Positions 1-14,000 of a DNA stretch of 64,000 nt are shown one piece after another. Origin of the DNA: Tubiluchus corallicola. Its lineage: Eukaryota > Priapulida > Priapulimorpha > Priapulimorphida > Tubiluchidae. Where the stretch lies: contig JAQGDQ010000248.1 of assembly GCA_030141605.1 (NCBI GenBank), positions 62,001-126,000 of the forward strand, in the 5' to 3' direction. Numbering within the stretch: the first letter of the stretch is position 1; each line of letters begins with the position of its first letter. A model generated the notes under the pieces. That model made no database searches. It worked only from the letters and a program-made list of their open reading frames with translations, and was not told the origin of the DNA. The translations under genes and the position numbers were made by a program.

Positions 1-151
1 ATCGTCGTCATTGTGACCACTGGCGGTACAACAGCTTTTAGTCCAAGAATGTTACTTATCACACCATTGTTTTAGTTGGCCACATCATCTCGCCATCTGG
101 CGACTAACGTAATAGTGATATTAAAAAAATTAGTACATGGTATTTTTTAAG

Positions 152-3100
152 GTTTCACTTGGTTATGAAGCAAAATTTATTTGTGGAGGAACAGTCCTCA
201 ACGAACGATGGGTATTGACAGCTTCTCATTGTCTGCTTGGGTAAGTATATCACTTTTGACAACGTCCTGTTACGACAGAAGGGCGTAGTACAATGCCACA
301 ATTATCAGCAACTCATTGTTGTGTTTTTGAGTAAGTACTTTTGACAGCACGTTGTACAACAAGTTGCACAGGGCACCTAGTAGGACACTAACTGTTGGTG
401 TTCTAAGGCATGAATCACATTTCAAACACTGTGATTCACCATGAAAAACAACCAGAGTTTGTGCACTTATTGTCCTCAGACCTTTTGTCATTGCGATATT
501 TGAAAGATTAATTGGAAAAGAAAATTCTTAATATAATTTAAAATGCCTGCCCCCAACTGGCAAAATGTCACTAAACCACGATCCCAGTGTGCATTCCCTG
601 TTTAGCAAAAACCCTTCATTGATCTTATTGACAATAATATAAAGTAATTTAAATTTAATGTGCTACAAACGCTCTGGTTATGTTTTCTACTTTACGCAAT
701 ATTATTACAAGTTTTATAAAGCGTTGCAGCCAATGAAAGTCCTACTTGCAATAAGACAGCATGTAAGTGATACAAATATTCAAACTTTTTATGCTCTACT
801 TATGAAAAGCGTTCTTTTGTCTTACAAACCTCCAAGCCTGGCCAAGATAAATTTACTCTTATCTAATCAAGCTGAACAATACAAGAATAAGGATATTGCC
901 AAGTAAAGTAAATTAAATTTTGCTTAAAATCAAATCAATCAATAAATAAATAAACAGATACTAAAATAGATCAATATTAAGTGCAGTAAACAGTTTAGAA
1001 TTATTTTCTAGCAAAACAACAGGTCCACACTTTGAAGTTTACATGGGAAGCAACATCTATGACGACCCGAAGGTGTGGCGCTTTGTAAGTTTACATGAAG
1101 TTTTTTAAATTTACATACATGCGTTCATATTTACATAAAGTTTTTATGTTTATAATTATTATAGTTGCATAGTTACGTATGTGTAATTCTTGTGGTTACA
1201 AATATGATTATTGAAGCTACTGTTTAGTAACTTTATACGGCTGCTCTTTTGAAATGTATATAATCATTTGACTTAGTTGGTTATACAAAATCAATTCAAA
1301 TTTCCTGTCTTGCTAGTAAAACGAAAATCCGTAATAACTTCATGCATATTTTGCTTAATTAGTCTGGAATGCGAAGCATTGACTTATTGAGTTTTTCTGC
1401 CCAACTGCCTGTACATGTCGTTGAGAACATCATTTAGCGATGCTATGGAATCCATTTCACGAATATTTAGAACTCCATTTGGCATTGCAATGGAATCAGT
1501 TTTATAGTAAAAATTTATAATACGAAGTTACTTCATAATGACACCATTCACGACGAAAAATATCTGTGAATAAGGTTACATGGCAATCGAGTAATCCAAA
1601 ACTTCGTTAACCGCTTTGATTAGAAACCTATTTAGATCTGCTTGTGAAAAATACATAGCAGATAATACTGGTTTGTAGATCTCTGGAAGAAATATCCGAA
1701 AGTAATGTCAGCAATTATATGTAATTTAGAGTGTCTTTCAGCAACTATAGCAGATGCTACAACAATATGAAACAAACAAGCAGGAAAACGAATAGACAAA
1801 TAAACAAGCAAGCAAACAAACAAGCACACTGCCTAAGACATGCAAATGAATTTACACTGACGCATAATCTTAATAGCCGACTAAGACGCCAATAAAGAGT
1901 CAGTTATTGCAGAAATTATGAAGCAAGAGCGCATGCGCCATAACTTTTGATAGTGATGAGGTGACATGAGTCGAACTGTTCTCGCAAACTGCGTTCATGA
2001 TGAAGTTTAATAAACAATAAATATATCAAAAACTTTATCAATTTTGGTATGTTGGTTCAGTACGAGCTTCGTCAAGTAGTGCCGAAGCCCAGGAGAAAAT
2101 GGCGGTTATGATTCAATTGTCAATGCAGAGTTGTGAATAAAAAACACACAGTTTAATTTTGATTTTTGTGATCGTTAATGCTCCTTGAGTGTTCTGCAAA
2201 ATTATGGTAACTGTCACACATTTAAACAAACGTTCCTGAATTGTGAATTGTTCCCATTCTTGAATTAACAACCAATTGTGCCTTATCTTGAATTAACAAC
2301 TAATTGTCCTTAATCTTGAATCAATTTTAGGTCGGCTAATTAATGGTGTTCTGCCCAGACGTAGTCTTTATTTTGGTACCCCATGTGTCGCTGCTTTTGC
2401 CCAAGATATCGAACTAACTGCTGCATTCACGCATGAGGTTGCCACACCGTCATGAACTAAAGTCAGGCGTCAAGAGCTAGGAAGCTCCCCCGTGGAACCC
2501 GGGAGGGGGAGCACCAGTTTTTATAAGTTTTTTCAGAAACTAAAATCAAGAAATTCAAACTAAAAAGTAGTAAAAAATATTGATTGTAGGCTCCAAAAAT
2601 CCCTAAATGTCTAAAACTTAGAAAAGTACAAGCAGTGTACATTTTTTGGAGTTTCTTCTCTCTCACATTACTCACATTTTTAGGCTGCTGGGATGGGATC
2701 GGTTTAGCAATCAAATTATTAAGCACTTTATGTTCTACGAATTAAAGCTAAAGCAGGCCTAATCAGCAGTGGTGGCAACCCTATTCACACGTGATACGTT
2801 ATAATGCCTTACTTGAACTTAATTAGCTTTCGTATTGTTGCTTTATGCAGGTGGATGCTATCAAGGTGCATCCTGACTTCGCGAATGATTCGACCAGAGG
2901 TAAAGAAAATGACATTGGCCTCATTAGAATGAACAGCCCCATCGAGTTTGATAAAGACGTTCAACCTACGTTACTACCACGTTGTCATGAGAATCACTAC
3001 AGTAATGAAACAGTTATAATAGCAGGATGGGGCACTCGAGATCCCGGTAATTTACAGGTTAATGAAAGAAGAAAAGAATATTTCGACTATATGGGATAGC

Positions 3101-4826
3101 TAGCTTTATGACTGCTTGTTGTCAGTAGTCGCCATTTATGCATGAAATAGTTCCCCCCATTTAAGGATAACTTTAATTTGTGTCACAGGAAGCCGAAAAA
3201 GATGTTACATTTTCTCTCATTATTGTTGCTTTTCTCAATTTCATGCTGCTTCCATATGTACAATAATAGAAACTTGCCTGGAATTGCAAAAGTTATAGTT
3301 ATGCATAATTTAGAATGTTTGGTGTAGTATGTTTATTTAATTTTTTGGAAGGCCTGCTGATTTGTGATTAACGGATAAAATATTTCATCAGATTTTTATC
3401 AAAAAAGTTGTGCCAGAACATCTTTTGCTTTAAGAAACGATTTTTGTCGCATTTTTTGAACGTCTTGCAAAGTTGCACAATTTTTGATACAGAATTAGGC
3501 TGTACGGATCAAAAATCTCACCTTTGAGAAATAATAATTTGTATTTAATTCTTAGACAAAAACTCACATTGTTCATTACGTAGCCCCAAACAGCTAGCCC
3601 GTAAAATATTTTAAAATAATTAACGAGTCTGTTCGTTTAAAACAATTAAAGCTATTTACGAGTCTATTCTGATCTTCAGTCTTAACGAGCTGCCACCTGC
3701 CGGTCGTGTGCCAACTCATCTACTGCCTTGGGAAAAAGTAAATAAGGGGTTCTTTTTTCAAAATTAGATTTGGATGATACGCCAAAGAACTTACAAAAAG
3801 TGACATTGTCAATTAGCACTTTGGGGGATTGTCAACACTATGATGAGATTTTCACAATTTGCGCATATAAGCCAGGACGGAGCGCTTGTTTTGTAAGTAT
3901 AGTAAAACTACTTTATTGAAAAAGTATTAATGGCAGCTAGCCCTATATAAATACTTCACTGCAAGGTTATAAGCAAATATGTACTTAAAAAATTGAACAC
4001 TGAATAAAATACATCACTTACCCAATACAACAATGGTTAAGAAAAATCACTTATTAAAAATAAATAAAATTGATATTTAAACTGTTCAACGTAAGACGAA
4101 TGTCAAAAAAACTTTATACTCTGAAAAAGCTGATATCCTGGTTATAGACAGAAATCGAAAAACGTCTAAAATGGTTTGAAGTGAGTATCATCGAGAGAAT
4201 CAACTGGTTTAATTGGAGCAGGTTTAACCCATTTCGGCACTTTTTCATGAAAATGACGTAAGACAAAGCAATGGCTAATCTGGATGTATTATTGCAGAAA
4301 TTTTCAATTTCTTTTAGCTAATAACTAGGCAATTATAGAATGTTTTGAGATTTTGTTCATTATTACGTGACATTTGAAATTATATGTTTATATATTATAC
4401 ATCTATAATAGAGTATTATTCGTTAAAACCAATAAAGAAAGGCCTGTTTGGCAAAATCGTGCAGCACAAATTAACTATTTCACAATGACGTGAACTTTGG
4501 CAATAACGTAGTTTATTTATTGTGTTTTATTACATTTCGTGCATTCACAGGGTGACTCAGGTGGTCCATTGATACTGAAAGCAACAGGCGAACAAATTGG
4601 AGTTATGACTAATGTTGGCCAGGCTGGGTGCAATACTGTCACTCTATGTGTAAAAGTTTCTTATTATCTAGACTGGATTGAGGACGAACAGTTTTATTAT
4701 GAAAGTTCAAGGGTTAGGCCAAGTCTGTATGGTGCAGCTTCAAAATGTTACCTGACTTTATTTACAATAATTACCGTTGTAGCGTCTGTACGTTTCGGTT
4801 TGTGGGCAGGTACAGAGTTAAAGTAA
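152..4826 (+). CDS. Chymotrypsin-fold serine protease, copy A (5' partial)
   Basis: A secreted or membrane-tethered S1-family protease. Visible exons are 152-240, 1012-1084, 2851-3046, 3768-3892 and 4551-4826, with phases 0-2-0-1-0 that all match copy B. The triad is present: His in TASHC (exon 152-240), Asp in NDIGL (2851-3046) and Ser in GDSGGP at the start of the last exon. The signal peptide and activation exons lie left of the window. The last exon ends in a hydrophobic stretch followed by a few polar residues, suggesting a C-terminal membrane or GPI anchor. Compared with copy B it lacks 15 nt (5 residues) right after GEQIGV, in the segment that forms one wall of the substrate cleft. The frame is kept, so the gene may still be active with altered specificity. 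Confidence 0.92.
309..350 (+). other. Decayed partial copy of the His-exon 3' end (copy A intron)
   Basis: Just downstream of the His exon the intron holds a second, degraded version of the exon end. It reads like CAGC(A)ACTCATTGTTGTG, then TTTTTGA, then GTAAGT and TTTTGACA. The real exon end in copy B reads CAGCAGCTCATTGTGTG, TTTAA, GTAAGT. It has an in-frame stop, so it is a non-coding relic with a good-looking donor. Confidence 0.6.
482..905 (+). repeat. Dispersed repeat family 1, fragment in protease A intron
   Basis: Shares blocks with 26345-27350 and 48765-49400: a GGAAAAGAAAATTC block, AATTTAAAAT, a CTTATTGACAATAATATAAAG block and a TAAGACAG-TGTAAGTGATAC block. It contains an 82-codon open frame that is not conserved in the other family members, so I do not call it a gene. 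Confidence 0.65.
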
Positions 4827-7289
4827 AGCTATTCCACATATTAAATTGGCTATGTAAATTTATGTTGGAATAATTGCAATGTTCACTGGCAAATCTGTGT
4901 TTTCAAAATCTCTTCAAAATAGTTCTAAACCATCCATTGAGGTATGTGTGTACCTTGATTATCGTACTCCCGTTTGCATTAGCAGAATTTCCAAACAAAC
5001 AATGAGTGATTTCAATGATAAATTTACTGTTAACCTTACTACCAGTGATGTAACGGTTTTATTTTTGAATTAAAAGGAGACATACAGATGTATTTTTCAT
5101 ATTTAAATTCATTGTATCCTGATGAGCCTGTATCCCAAGAAGAAATTGATGGCATTTTTTTATTGTGTTTGGAGGTCTAAGAAGCGGTATTTTAATAACT
5201 ACCATCTTCGTTCAGGAAGCCAATTAATGTTGAAGTAAAAAAGAAATGAAAATAAGTGATGTACAATCCTTGAAACGTTATTTCCAATGGCAGGGCAGAA
5301 GTACCTATCAAGCGAAAGATCTCAATATACAGTTTTGACGGAACATCATATAAAAAACGTCCTCGTGGGTATGGGTGAGGCCTAGGAGGGAAATGTATAA
5401 CTTCATAAAGAGGAGAGATAGGGCTACACAACGATGTGGGTCTCAGAGGCGCCTCGTTACTAAAATTAGTGGGGGTGCTGCTTCAGAAAATTTTTAGCCA
5501 TTGTTTTAATGCTGTGCAAAACGAAACGAAACAAACAAACGAAACAAACGTAATTTTTCATGTTGTAATTTTAATTTAGACATAAACTTGATGAAATTCT
5601 TAATAAAATTATTTTTGCTTACTAATAGCCTAGATTGTCGCAGTTCAAGCACCTGCAATTTCTCCACGACATTTAAGCCTACGTATATTAGGCCTATATA
5701 TTAAGATAATCAAACTGCATTCACGTTCCAAGGAACAGACTAACTTTAGTGACTAAACTTAGGCCTACATTTATCAGTGTTGTATTTTCAGCATAAGTAT
5801 TATCCATATGTAGATGTCATATCTATGTATATTAAATATTTAAAGCCAGCTCAAGAAATGATTGAACGATTGATTAACTCAATGTTCATCTATGTTTAAA
5901 CCTTACTGTAAGTTCAAATAAAATTTAAACATAATGTTTGTTTCTGAGATATTTTTATTTGATTTATTGTATCAGTAATATTTACCTAATTTCCATACAT
6001 ATGACATATCATCTGTTACTTTTGTATTGTGGATTATATATTTATTTAGTCTATAATATCAATAATATCCAAAACAAACATTTATTACTGGAATATGAGG
6101 TTCGTGTTTTTGTTCTTCTTACATTTGCTAATATGTTCTTCATTCATACTGATATGAGTATCAAAGACACCTATGTGAAAAATGCTCACTTTTTCAGAAG
6201 TTTGTTGGAGAGGCATCGGCCTGGTTCTTAATTTGTTGATCAGAATTAAACAAATACGTGGGAATGTATATAGTCTAGTTTGTTTTTATAGAAAAAGGTG
6301 CATAACGCTTAAGTTTACGAGTTGTTCATTAAAATGATTTGCTGCTATTGAAATATATAATTTAGATTAATTCTTGACTTTTAATAAAAACTGCGCAACT
6401 ATTTGTTTAAAAGAGTGGCCACCCAAATATAATTTATTCAACTTACATGATTTGGCGCATTTACATTGTTACTTTCTATCACAGCAGTAAAACTAATTAT
6501 AGATAATTATTCACTTTCACATAGGTAGTACAACAAACACAGAGTACCAATCCTAGATATATAACGCGCAAGTCAGCACATAACTAAATAAAAAAACTAT
6601 TGAAGAGAGGAAAAAAATAACCTAACAAATTAGGTTCATATGACGTTTGCTTGTAAGAATAGCAAGCGTCAAATGGTCACCTGTACAAGGGTGACGAAGG
6701 AATTTATAACTTTAGAATGAAGCCCCTGAAGCCCCTATAAATAATTCAAGGTTAACCTAATTGAACGACTCTAGGTAGATTTGCAAACGTTGTAGAAACC
6801 GGAATAAACTAGTTTGCGACACTGTAAATGAAAGGTCTAACAGCAGAGTAGAACTCAATCACGGGAATCCGTGACAACCTATAGCAGTTTCGGGATTAAA
6901 AGAGTAAGTTGTAAATCACAGAATGGCTTCTTGACTTCTTCATCAGTCCAATACGTTTATTTAAGAACATTTCTTTGGTTCTCTATTAGCAGTACGGGCA
7001 CACAACACAGTAGCGAAACAATTCACTGGTTTAGAGCCTGCAGAGTATCTGTGAACAGTTAGTACAAGCGTTCCTCTGTTCCCTAACAATTTGTCTTTAG
7101 TCTTTCCTGCAAGCACTTGCCTAGCTTCAGTATACTCAACTGACATGCTGGTACTGATGTTGCAACTTATAAAGAAGTTACAAACTCAGTAAAGTTCAAG
7201 TTCTGCTTTTCAATAGAAGTAAACTGACGGCAAAGAATGCATAAAATGCGGGTTAGTCAAACAAATTATTTAATAAAAGCTCAAGTGGG

Positions 7290-7560
7290 CACACTCATGC
7301 TTAACAATATTAACAGTGATACTGTTATATGGATAATATTGACAACAATACTGTGCAATATTGAATGGTGCGCAATATTAATGGACCTTTGTAGACGATA
7401 TTGAAAATTGCACAATATTGCATTCATGTATCGCGTGTGGTGGAAGGAAACAGTCGCGTAATACTGTGGAATATTGACCTATTGTAGATTGCCGATATTA
7501 TTGCGCATGTGTATACTTCCTTTAAAGATACAACATATTTGAAAATATTGCTAAATTATT
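7290..7560. repeat. AATATTG-rich block
   Basis: About seven AATATT hexamers plus near variants (GATATT, CAATACTG) occur in 270 bases, often preceded by GC or AC and followed by G. It may be a degraded MITE with internal palindromes; no clear termini were seen. Confidence 0.4.
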
Positions 7561-8383
7561 TCATTTTTTAACTCTTCATTCGTTTATTTTTGTTTATTTT
7601 TCAAGATTCCGGAAAAATCATTTGACAAAGACATTATAATGCGCACGTTAGTCAAACTGAGTTAAGTATCTAATTATGGAATTCTTCTCTCGCTCATACT
7701 ATTAGCTGCCACATCTGACAATGCCTAATATTTATTTAATTTGATCCAATTATTTCCTCCACCTTTCATGTTTCTCGTCTTTTCTCAACTTTCTCCACGT
7801 CACCTCACACGAATACTACACCTTTCCTACACTTAATTCTGCAAGCTGTACAACTGTAAAAGAGTGGAAGCATCCACAAATGTTAGCCATATACTTATAG
7901 GCCTACAGTGAGAAAAATTCCAAATAAACAGAGGCAAGCATTCAGAATTTTTAAAACTTGAACAGCGCTAGAGTGAATGACAGGAAGTTGATTGGCTGGA
8001 TTCTCAGGATCACAAAACAGTGACAGTGGCATTTCGTCCGAGTCATGTCTATAACTTGGTACTTCACAATCAAATACTGAAGCAACCCGCCATTCCGACT
8101 TCAACCATTTCATGCTACAGTTACAGTGCAGGGGGCTAGCTGAAAAATGTGAAATTAAATGTTCAAGTAGTTTATTTCTTCATCAACAATGTGCAAAACA
8201 TTTAATTTGCAAAATTTCAGCATTACTTTCTGACTTTTTATCACCACCTCTCAAGTTCTGTCAACATATTGACTAATGACGACTAATTAAATAGAGATTA
8301 TGACGCCGGGCTTTACTTTCTTACTGGTTCTCTGTTCTTTATTTAAACCACTATTACTTCAACAATTCCCAAACTAGTACTCC

Positions 8384-8500
8384 TAGCCGAGCGGTGAGGT
8401 AGTAGTATACAGATGTTAGTAGTTTAGAAACTGAATCAGTTTCTCATAGGTACCTTTACAGGGCGTACCTTGAGACAAAAGATGTGGGTTCGAATCACGA
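8384..8500 (+). repeat. tRNA-like pol III promoter (probable SINE head)
   Basis: Box A TAGCCGAGCGGTGAGG at 8384 fits the TRGCNNAGYNGG consensus. A box B, GGTTCGAATCA, lies at 8487. The 103-base spacing and the lack of a convincing acceptor stem argue against a working tRNA gene. Confidence 0.4.
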
Positions 8501-11012
8501 GTGGGATCTTAAGTGTCGGTCTTGAGTTGCTGTTATTGTGTTTAGCTAACAAAGTGTGAACTATTCATAACAATCTCAGGCAACAAGATTATACTTAAAT
8601 CTAAATTTAAATTTATATTGCGTTTTCATCATATTTTTGTAAGTCTTTCATAGTGCTGCCACCTTCAGGCATTCTTGTTAAAATTGTTAAATCTTGCCCT
8701 TCTTGTCCTTTACTGTTTTAAATTTCATTGGCTTCTATAGCCTTCATCTTTGCAGAATTTCTAAACCTGTTTTCACACCTGAACTGATTTCACCTGTAAT
8801 TTTGGTCAATCATTTTGTGCCTTTCAACTTCACACTACTTCACTGATTCCACACTACTTCCGAATAAAATCTTAAAACTAAATTTTAACGTTTTTTTGTT
8901 TTTTTTCCAGTTAATTATCATAATCATTATTGCTGCTACTGTTACTGTTACTGTTACTGTTTGTACTGCTTGAACTTAGTCGAAAGCTTGAATGCAGTAT
9001 GACTAAAAGAGGAGAAACATAGAATTATTTGTTTATTCTCTTAAGAATAAATGATTTCTCACGAAAGTGAGTAATAGTTTAGCGACAGTTATTTTTACGC
9101 TAAAGCAAATAACATAATTTTTACAATTTTTATAATAAGACGTCGACACGACCAATTCAAGGCGAACTTATCGACAAAATTTGTAGCACTAATACCCAAG
9201 TACTAACCCTTAAATTACTAACTAACTTGTGACACCATTAAGTACTAATCTGTAAGTTCCTGAGTAATAAGTACAAACATTTCTGCTATTTTTCTTTAGT
9301 TTCAGTTCGTTAATTTTATATTTTTCATATATCAGACAATATCAAATTTTCTTTTAAAATCAGCATTCCGTAAGCATGACAAACCTGTGAACTCCTCAAA
9401 ACAATGAAGGCAGTGCTAGCATTGTTTTCACGTTCATTCCATTAAGAAAGGAGTTCCACAATTCTAACTCTACTGTTTAATGAGGTTGGCAACATAAACA
9501 GAAAAAACTGTGGCATAATAAATTCTTATTCTTCAGTCTGTAAAGCCGGTAAAGATCAGCAGGTGATGACTTGAAAAATTTTGCAGCTACCCATTGTTGT
9601 GAAACATCTCTTGCAATAATGTGGTTTTTGCTTGCCCATAGATGCGATTCCAAGTCTTGAACATTAAGTTTGCTAAACTTTCTCTTGGTTTTCATTGAAA
9701 CATGCGGATTTTGAATATTCTATCCAAACAATTCTGGTCAAACTTCGCCAAGCGTTTGTGACTCACTCGTCTAGTCATTAACAATATACTTAATCTCTCG
9801 TACTTATGGAAAAGCATTTGTTAAAGACATCATAAAAGTGTCAACTTTACTTGTGAGTCAATCAGAGTATAAATTTCTTCAATACCTGAAGATTGAACTT
9901 AATTAATTACCAGTAACATCTGACAACAATTTAATCTCCTTACAAAACCGAACTAATACACATTTACACAAAATTGGTAATTGGATGAGAGCCAATAAAT
10001 TGTCGGTTAATTACTGTTAAGTTTATGTTAATTAGCAATAAACTGTCACCACAAGATCATGCAGCCCTTAAAATTAAAACGTGTATTAAGCCTATAATAC
10101 AAAATTAATCTATTATCTCAAAGTCACCAAAAATATGATATTTTGTAATTGTTTGTGATAATATTTCCTCATGCAAAAATTGTCTATTTATACTGTAATG
10201 GCCCGTGCATATAGGGGCAGACCACAGGGGCCAATTAATGGTAGTCGCTGTTAAGTTCGATCAGTTCCTTGGCCGAGCTCGGAGTACAAACCGACTGCCC
10301 ACTAACAGACAGTAGCTGAGTGAAGGCAGACTCTACGGGGACTCTATTTAAATAGCATGGATTCTTTTGTGGTGTGATGGATTAAAGACAAGTTTTCATC
10401 TATACCCCAAAAAATCAAACTGTAACCAGTCGAATAAGTAACAAAATATTAAGTTTAATGACACAATAAGAACATCAACAGTCGTGAAATTTAGCTATTT
10501 GCAAACAATGGAAATTAGTAATAAGCAAAAGTGAATCTGAAAACGCTACTATGGCATGAAGCAAATGCAGTGATAAAAACATACAAAAATCATACAGTGT
10601 TCCTGACTACTTAAAGGATTCCTACTTAGACTACCAGCCAACCCTAAATGCGTATGCTAGCATAATATCTTCTCCGGACGGATGCAGTTTGTAGTCATAG
10701 TCCTTTAGAACGACTAAGGTATGGTTCAGACTTCATCTAATGGGTTCACGACCCCCACAGTAACGACCTAAAAAGTCTGAGAGAAACATAGTTAAAGTAA
10801 TAAAGTATTTAAGTAATAATTTATCGTCGGTTTGCACAATTTTCAAACTGCTACCCAACAATTAGAATTTTTGAATTCATGTAACAGTGAACAATGCAAT
10901 TCTAAAATATGAATAGTGTCATTTCAATAACGATTATTGTTGATTTCTATCCTCTTTGTCGACAGATACTACGCGTAATTATTATGCTATAGTTGAAAGT
11001 AAACAACCACGA

Positions 11013-14000
11013 ATGGCTCATAATATAGTAACTGTGTTCGTCTTATACTGCACCTCATGGCTTGTATTTGTTGCTAGTGAATCAGGAGACAAGACCTCTG
11101 GAAGTCTAAAGTATAATGGAGCGTTAAATTCGAAAAACGAAGATGAACCATACTTCAGCTCTACTCAGAGTTCTCTTAATAAAGGTTAGTCTAAAAGCCT
11201 AAACAAGAATTAACAAATTATATAATCATATTTACATCAGCTAAAACAAAATCCATTAATTATAGTGTAAGAGTCAGAAATGGCGTTTTTCATTTGTTCA
11301 ATTTTGCAAGTTCATTTTTGCAGAACAGATTTCACCAGAATCAAGGATTATTGGTGGAGAGGATGTCGTTGGCAGAGAATTTCCCTTCGTGGTATAATTT
11401 TTGTTGTTTAAACTAAGTTTCATAAGCAAGCCTCTATTAATGGGCACAAAGTAAGTGAAAAGATACCTGACGCTTTCTATACTTATACGAAAGACACATG
11501 CAGTGCCATCATTTGACTAGATCTGCATCTTTAGCGAGTATAAGATCTCTTTCATTTAATAATAATAATATGGTGTATGTCTTGAGGCGGAATAAGGTTT
11601 TGTAATCTTTTGCTGGGACCGAGCCAGGTTTTGATAGATGGAAAACCTCAGTAAAGGCAATCCTGGTGGAAGTAGGTAAGCTTCCAACGAGGACATTAAA
11701 CCAATCGTCTTCATGGATGATAACAGTGACAGGATAGACTCCAAAAACTAGAGAAGCAATCAAATAAAATATTGTTTATTGTACTAATGTTACTATAAAC
11801 TAGCAAACCCGTACAAAACATTTGTGACATTGTTACATATAGGACCTTTTTTTACCCGATAAACAAGGTTGTTGTCGTTCTCGTCTCTGTCACTGCCATC
11901 ATCGTCATTGTGACCACTGGCGATACAACAGCTTTTAGTCCAAGGATGTTACTTATCACACCATTGTTTTAGTTGGCCACATCATCTCGCCATCTGGCGA
12001 CTAACGTAATAGTGATATTAAAAAATTAGTACATTGTATTTTTAAGGTTACACTTGGTTATGAAGCAAGATTTATTTGTGGAGGAACAGTCCTCAACGAA
12101 CGATGGGTATTGACAGCAGCTCATTGTGTGTTTAAGTAAGTAAATCATTTTTGACAACATCCTGTTACAACAGAAGTGCACAGTACAATGCGACAATTAT
12201 CAACAACTCATTGTTGTGTTTTTGAGTAAGTACTTTTGACAGCACGTTGTACAACAAGTTGCACAGGGCACCTAGTAGGACACTAACTGTCGGTGTTCTA
12301 AGGTATGAATCACATTTCAAACACTGTGATTCACCATGAAAAACAACCAGAGTTTGTGCACTTATTGTCCTCAGACCTTTTGTCATTGCGATATTTGAAA
12401 GATTAATTGGAAAAGAAAATTCTTAATATAATTTAAAATGCCTGCCCCCAACTGGCAAAATGTCAACTAAACCACGATCCCAGTGTGCACTTCTGGTTTA
12501 TCAAAAACCCTTCGTTGATCTTATTGACAATAATATAAAGTAATTTAAATTTAACGAATAATGTGCTACAAACGCTCTGGTTATGTTTTCTACTTTACGC
12601 AATATTATTACAAGTTTTATAAAGCGTTGCAGCCAATGAAAGTCCTACTTGCAATAAGACAGCATGTAAGTGATACAAATATTCAAACTTTTTATGCTCT
12701 ACTTATGAAAAGCGTTCTTTTGTCTTACAAACCTCCAAGCCTGCCCAAGATAAATTTACTCTTATCTAATCAAGCTGAACAATACAAGAATAAGGATATT
12801 GCCAAGTAAAGTAAATTAAATTTTGCTTAAAATCAAATCAATAAATAAATAAATAAACAAATACTAAAATAGATCAATATTAAGTGCAGTAAACGGTTTA
12901 GCATTATTTTCTAGCAGAACAACTGGTCCACACTTTGAAGTTTACATGGGAAGCAACATTTATGACGACCCAAAGGTGTGGCGCTTTGTAAGTTTACACG
13001 AAGTTTTTTAAATTTACATACATGCGTTCATATTTACATAAAGTTTTTATGTTTATAATTATTCTAGTTGCATAGTTACGTATGTGTAATTCTTGTGGTT
13101 ACAAATATGGTTATTGAAGCTACTGTTTAGTAACTTTATACGGCTGCTCTTTTGAAATGTACATGATCATTTGACTTAGTTGGTTATACAAAATCAATTC
13201 AATAGATCTTGCTAGTAAAACGAAAATCCGTAATAACTTCATGCATATTTTGTTTAATTAGTCTGGAATGCGAAGCATTGACTTACTGAGTTTTTCCGAA
13301 CAACTGCCTGTACATGTCGTTGAGAACATCATTTAGCGATGCCATGAAATCCATTTCACGAATATTTAAGAACTCCGTTCGGCATTGCAATGAAATCAGT
13401 TTTATAGTAAAAATTTACAATACGAAGTTACTTCATAATGACACCATGTGTATAAAAACTTGCTAAAAACGCGTTACATGAACAACAACTACGAGAACGA
13501 GACCGGCTTCACGACGAAAAAGATCTGTGTATAAGGTTACATAACAATCGAGTAATCCACAACTTCATTAGCCGTTTTGATTAGAAACTTATTTAGATCT
13601 GCTGTGCATAATAACAGTGATAAGGAGATCCACTTCATTGTTTGTCCCGGGTCACTTGAATAAATTTCTATGAAAGAGTCCGAAGATCTTCATTTTTACA
13701 TGTGAAAAATATCTAGCAGATAATACTGGTTTGTAGATCTGTGGAAGAAATATCCGAAAGTAATATCACCAATTATAAGTAATTTAGAGTGTCTTTCAGC
13801 AACTATAACAGATGCTACAACAATATGAAACAAACAAGCAAGAAAACGAATAGATAAATAAGAAAGCAAGCTAACAAACAAACACACTGCCTAAGACATG
13901 CGAATGAATTTACACTGACGCATAATCTTAATAGCCGGCCAAGACGCCAATAAAGAGTCGTTATTGCAGAAATTATGAAGCAAGAGCGCATGCGCCATAA

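Larger units (their letters stand above)
1..5430. repeat. Direct tandem duplication, copy A (left end outside window)
   Basis: This segment aligns almost base for base with 11897-17517, introns and 3' flank included, so it is a recent segmental duplication about 11.9 kb apart. Homology stops just after a shared block ending near 5430; copy B continues there into a GGCAA-type minisatellite. Copy A has about 48 bases near 3970-4030 that B lacks. B has extra blocks near 13450-13505, 13603-13697 and 15810-15868. Confidence 0.93.
5431..11012. other. Inter-copy spacer without a recognisable gene
   Basis: No splice-consistent gene is recognised. It holds an AATATT-dense block (7290-7560), a tRNA-like SINE head (8384-8500) and two unassigned minus-strand open frames (7895-8113 and 9477-9695). 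Those frames look somewhat coding-like but have no recognisable domain or clear partner exons. Confidence 0.6.

Noticed and set aside
658-906. 82-codon frame nearly identical in both protease introns (also 12561-12809)
   Set aside because: It lies in dispersed repeat family 1, and the frame is broken in the other members; the identity reflects the recent duplication.
4879-5073. 64-codon frame conserved in both protease 3' flanks (also 16968-17162)
   Set aside because: Between copies most base changes alter residues and few are silent, so there is no sign of selection; it is probably 3' UTR.
11509-11763. 84-codon minus frame inside protease B intron 2
   Set aside because: Reads somewhat protein-like but has no recognised domain or partner exons; possibly a transposon relic.
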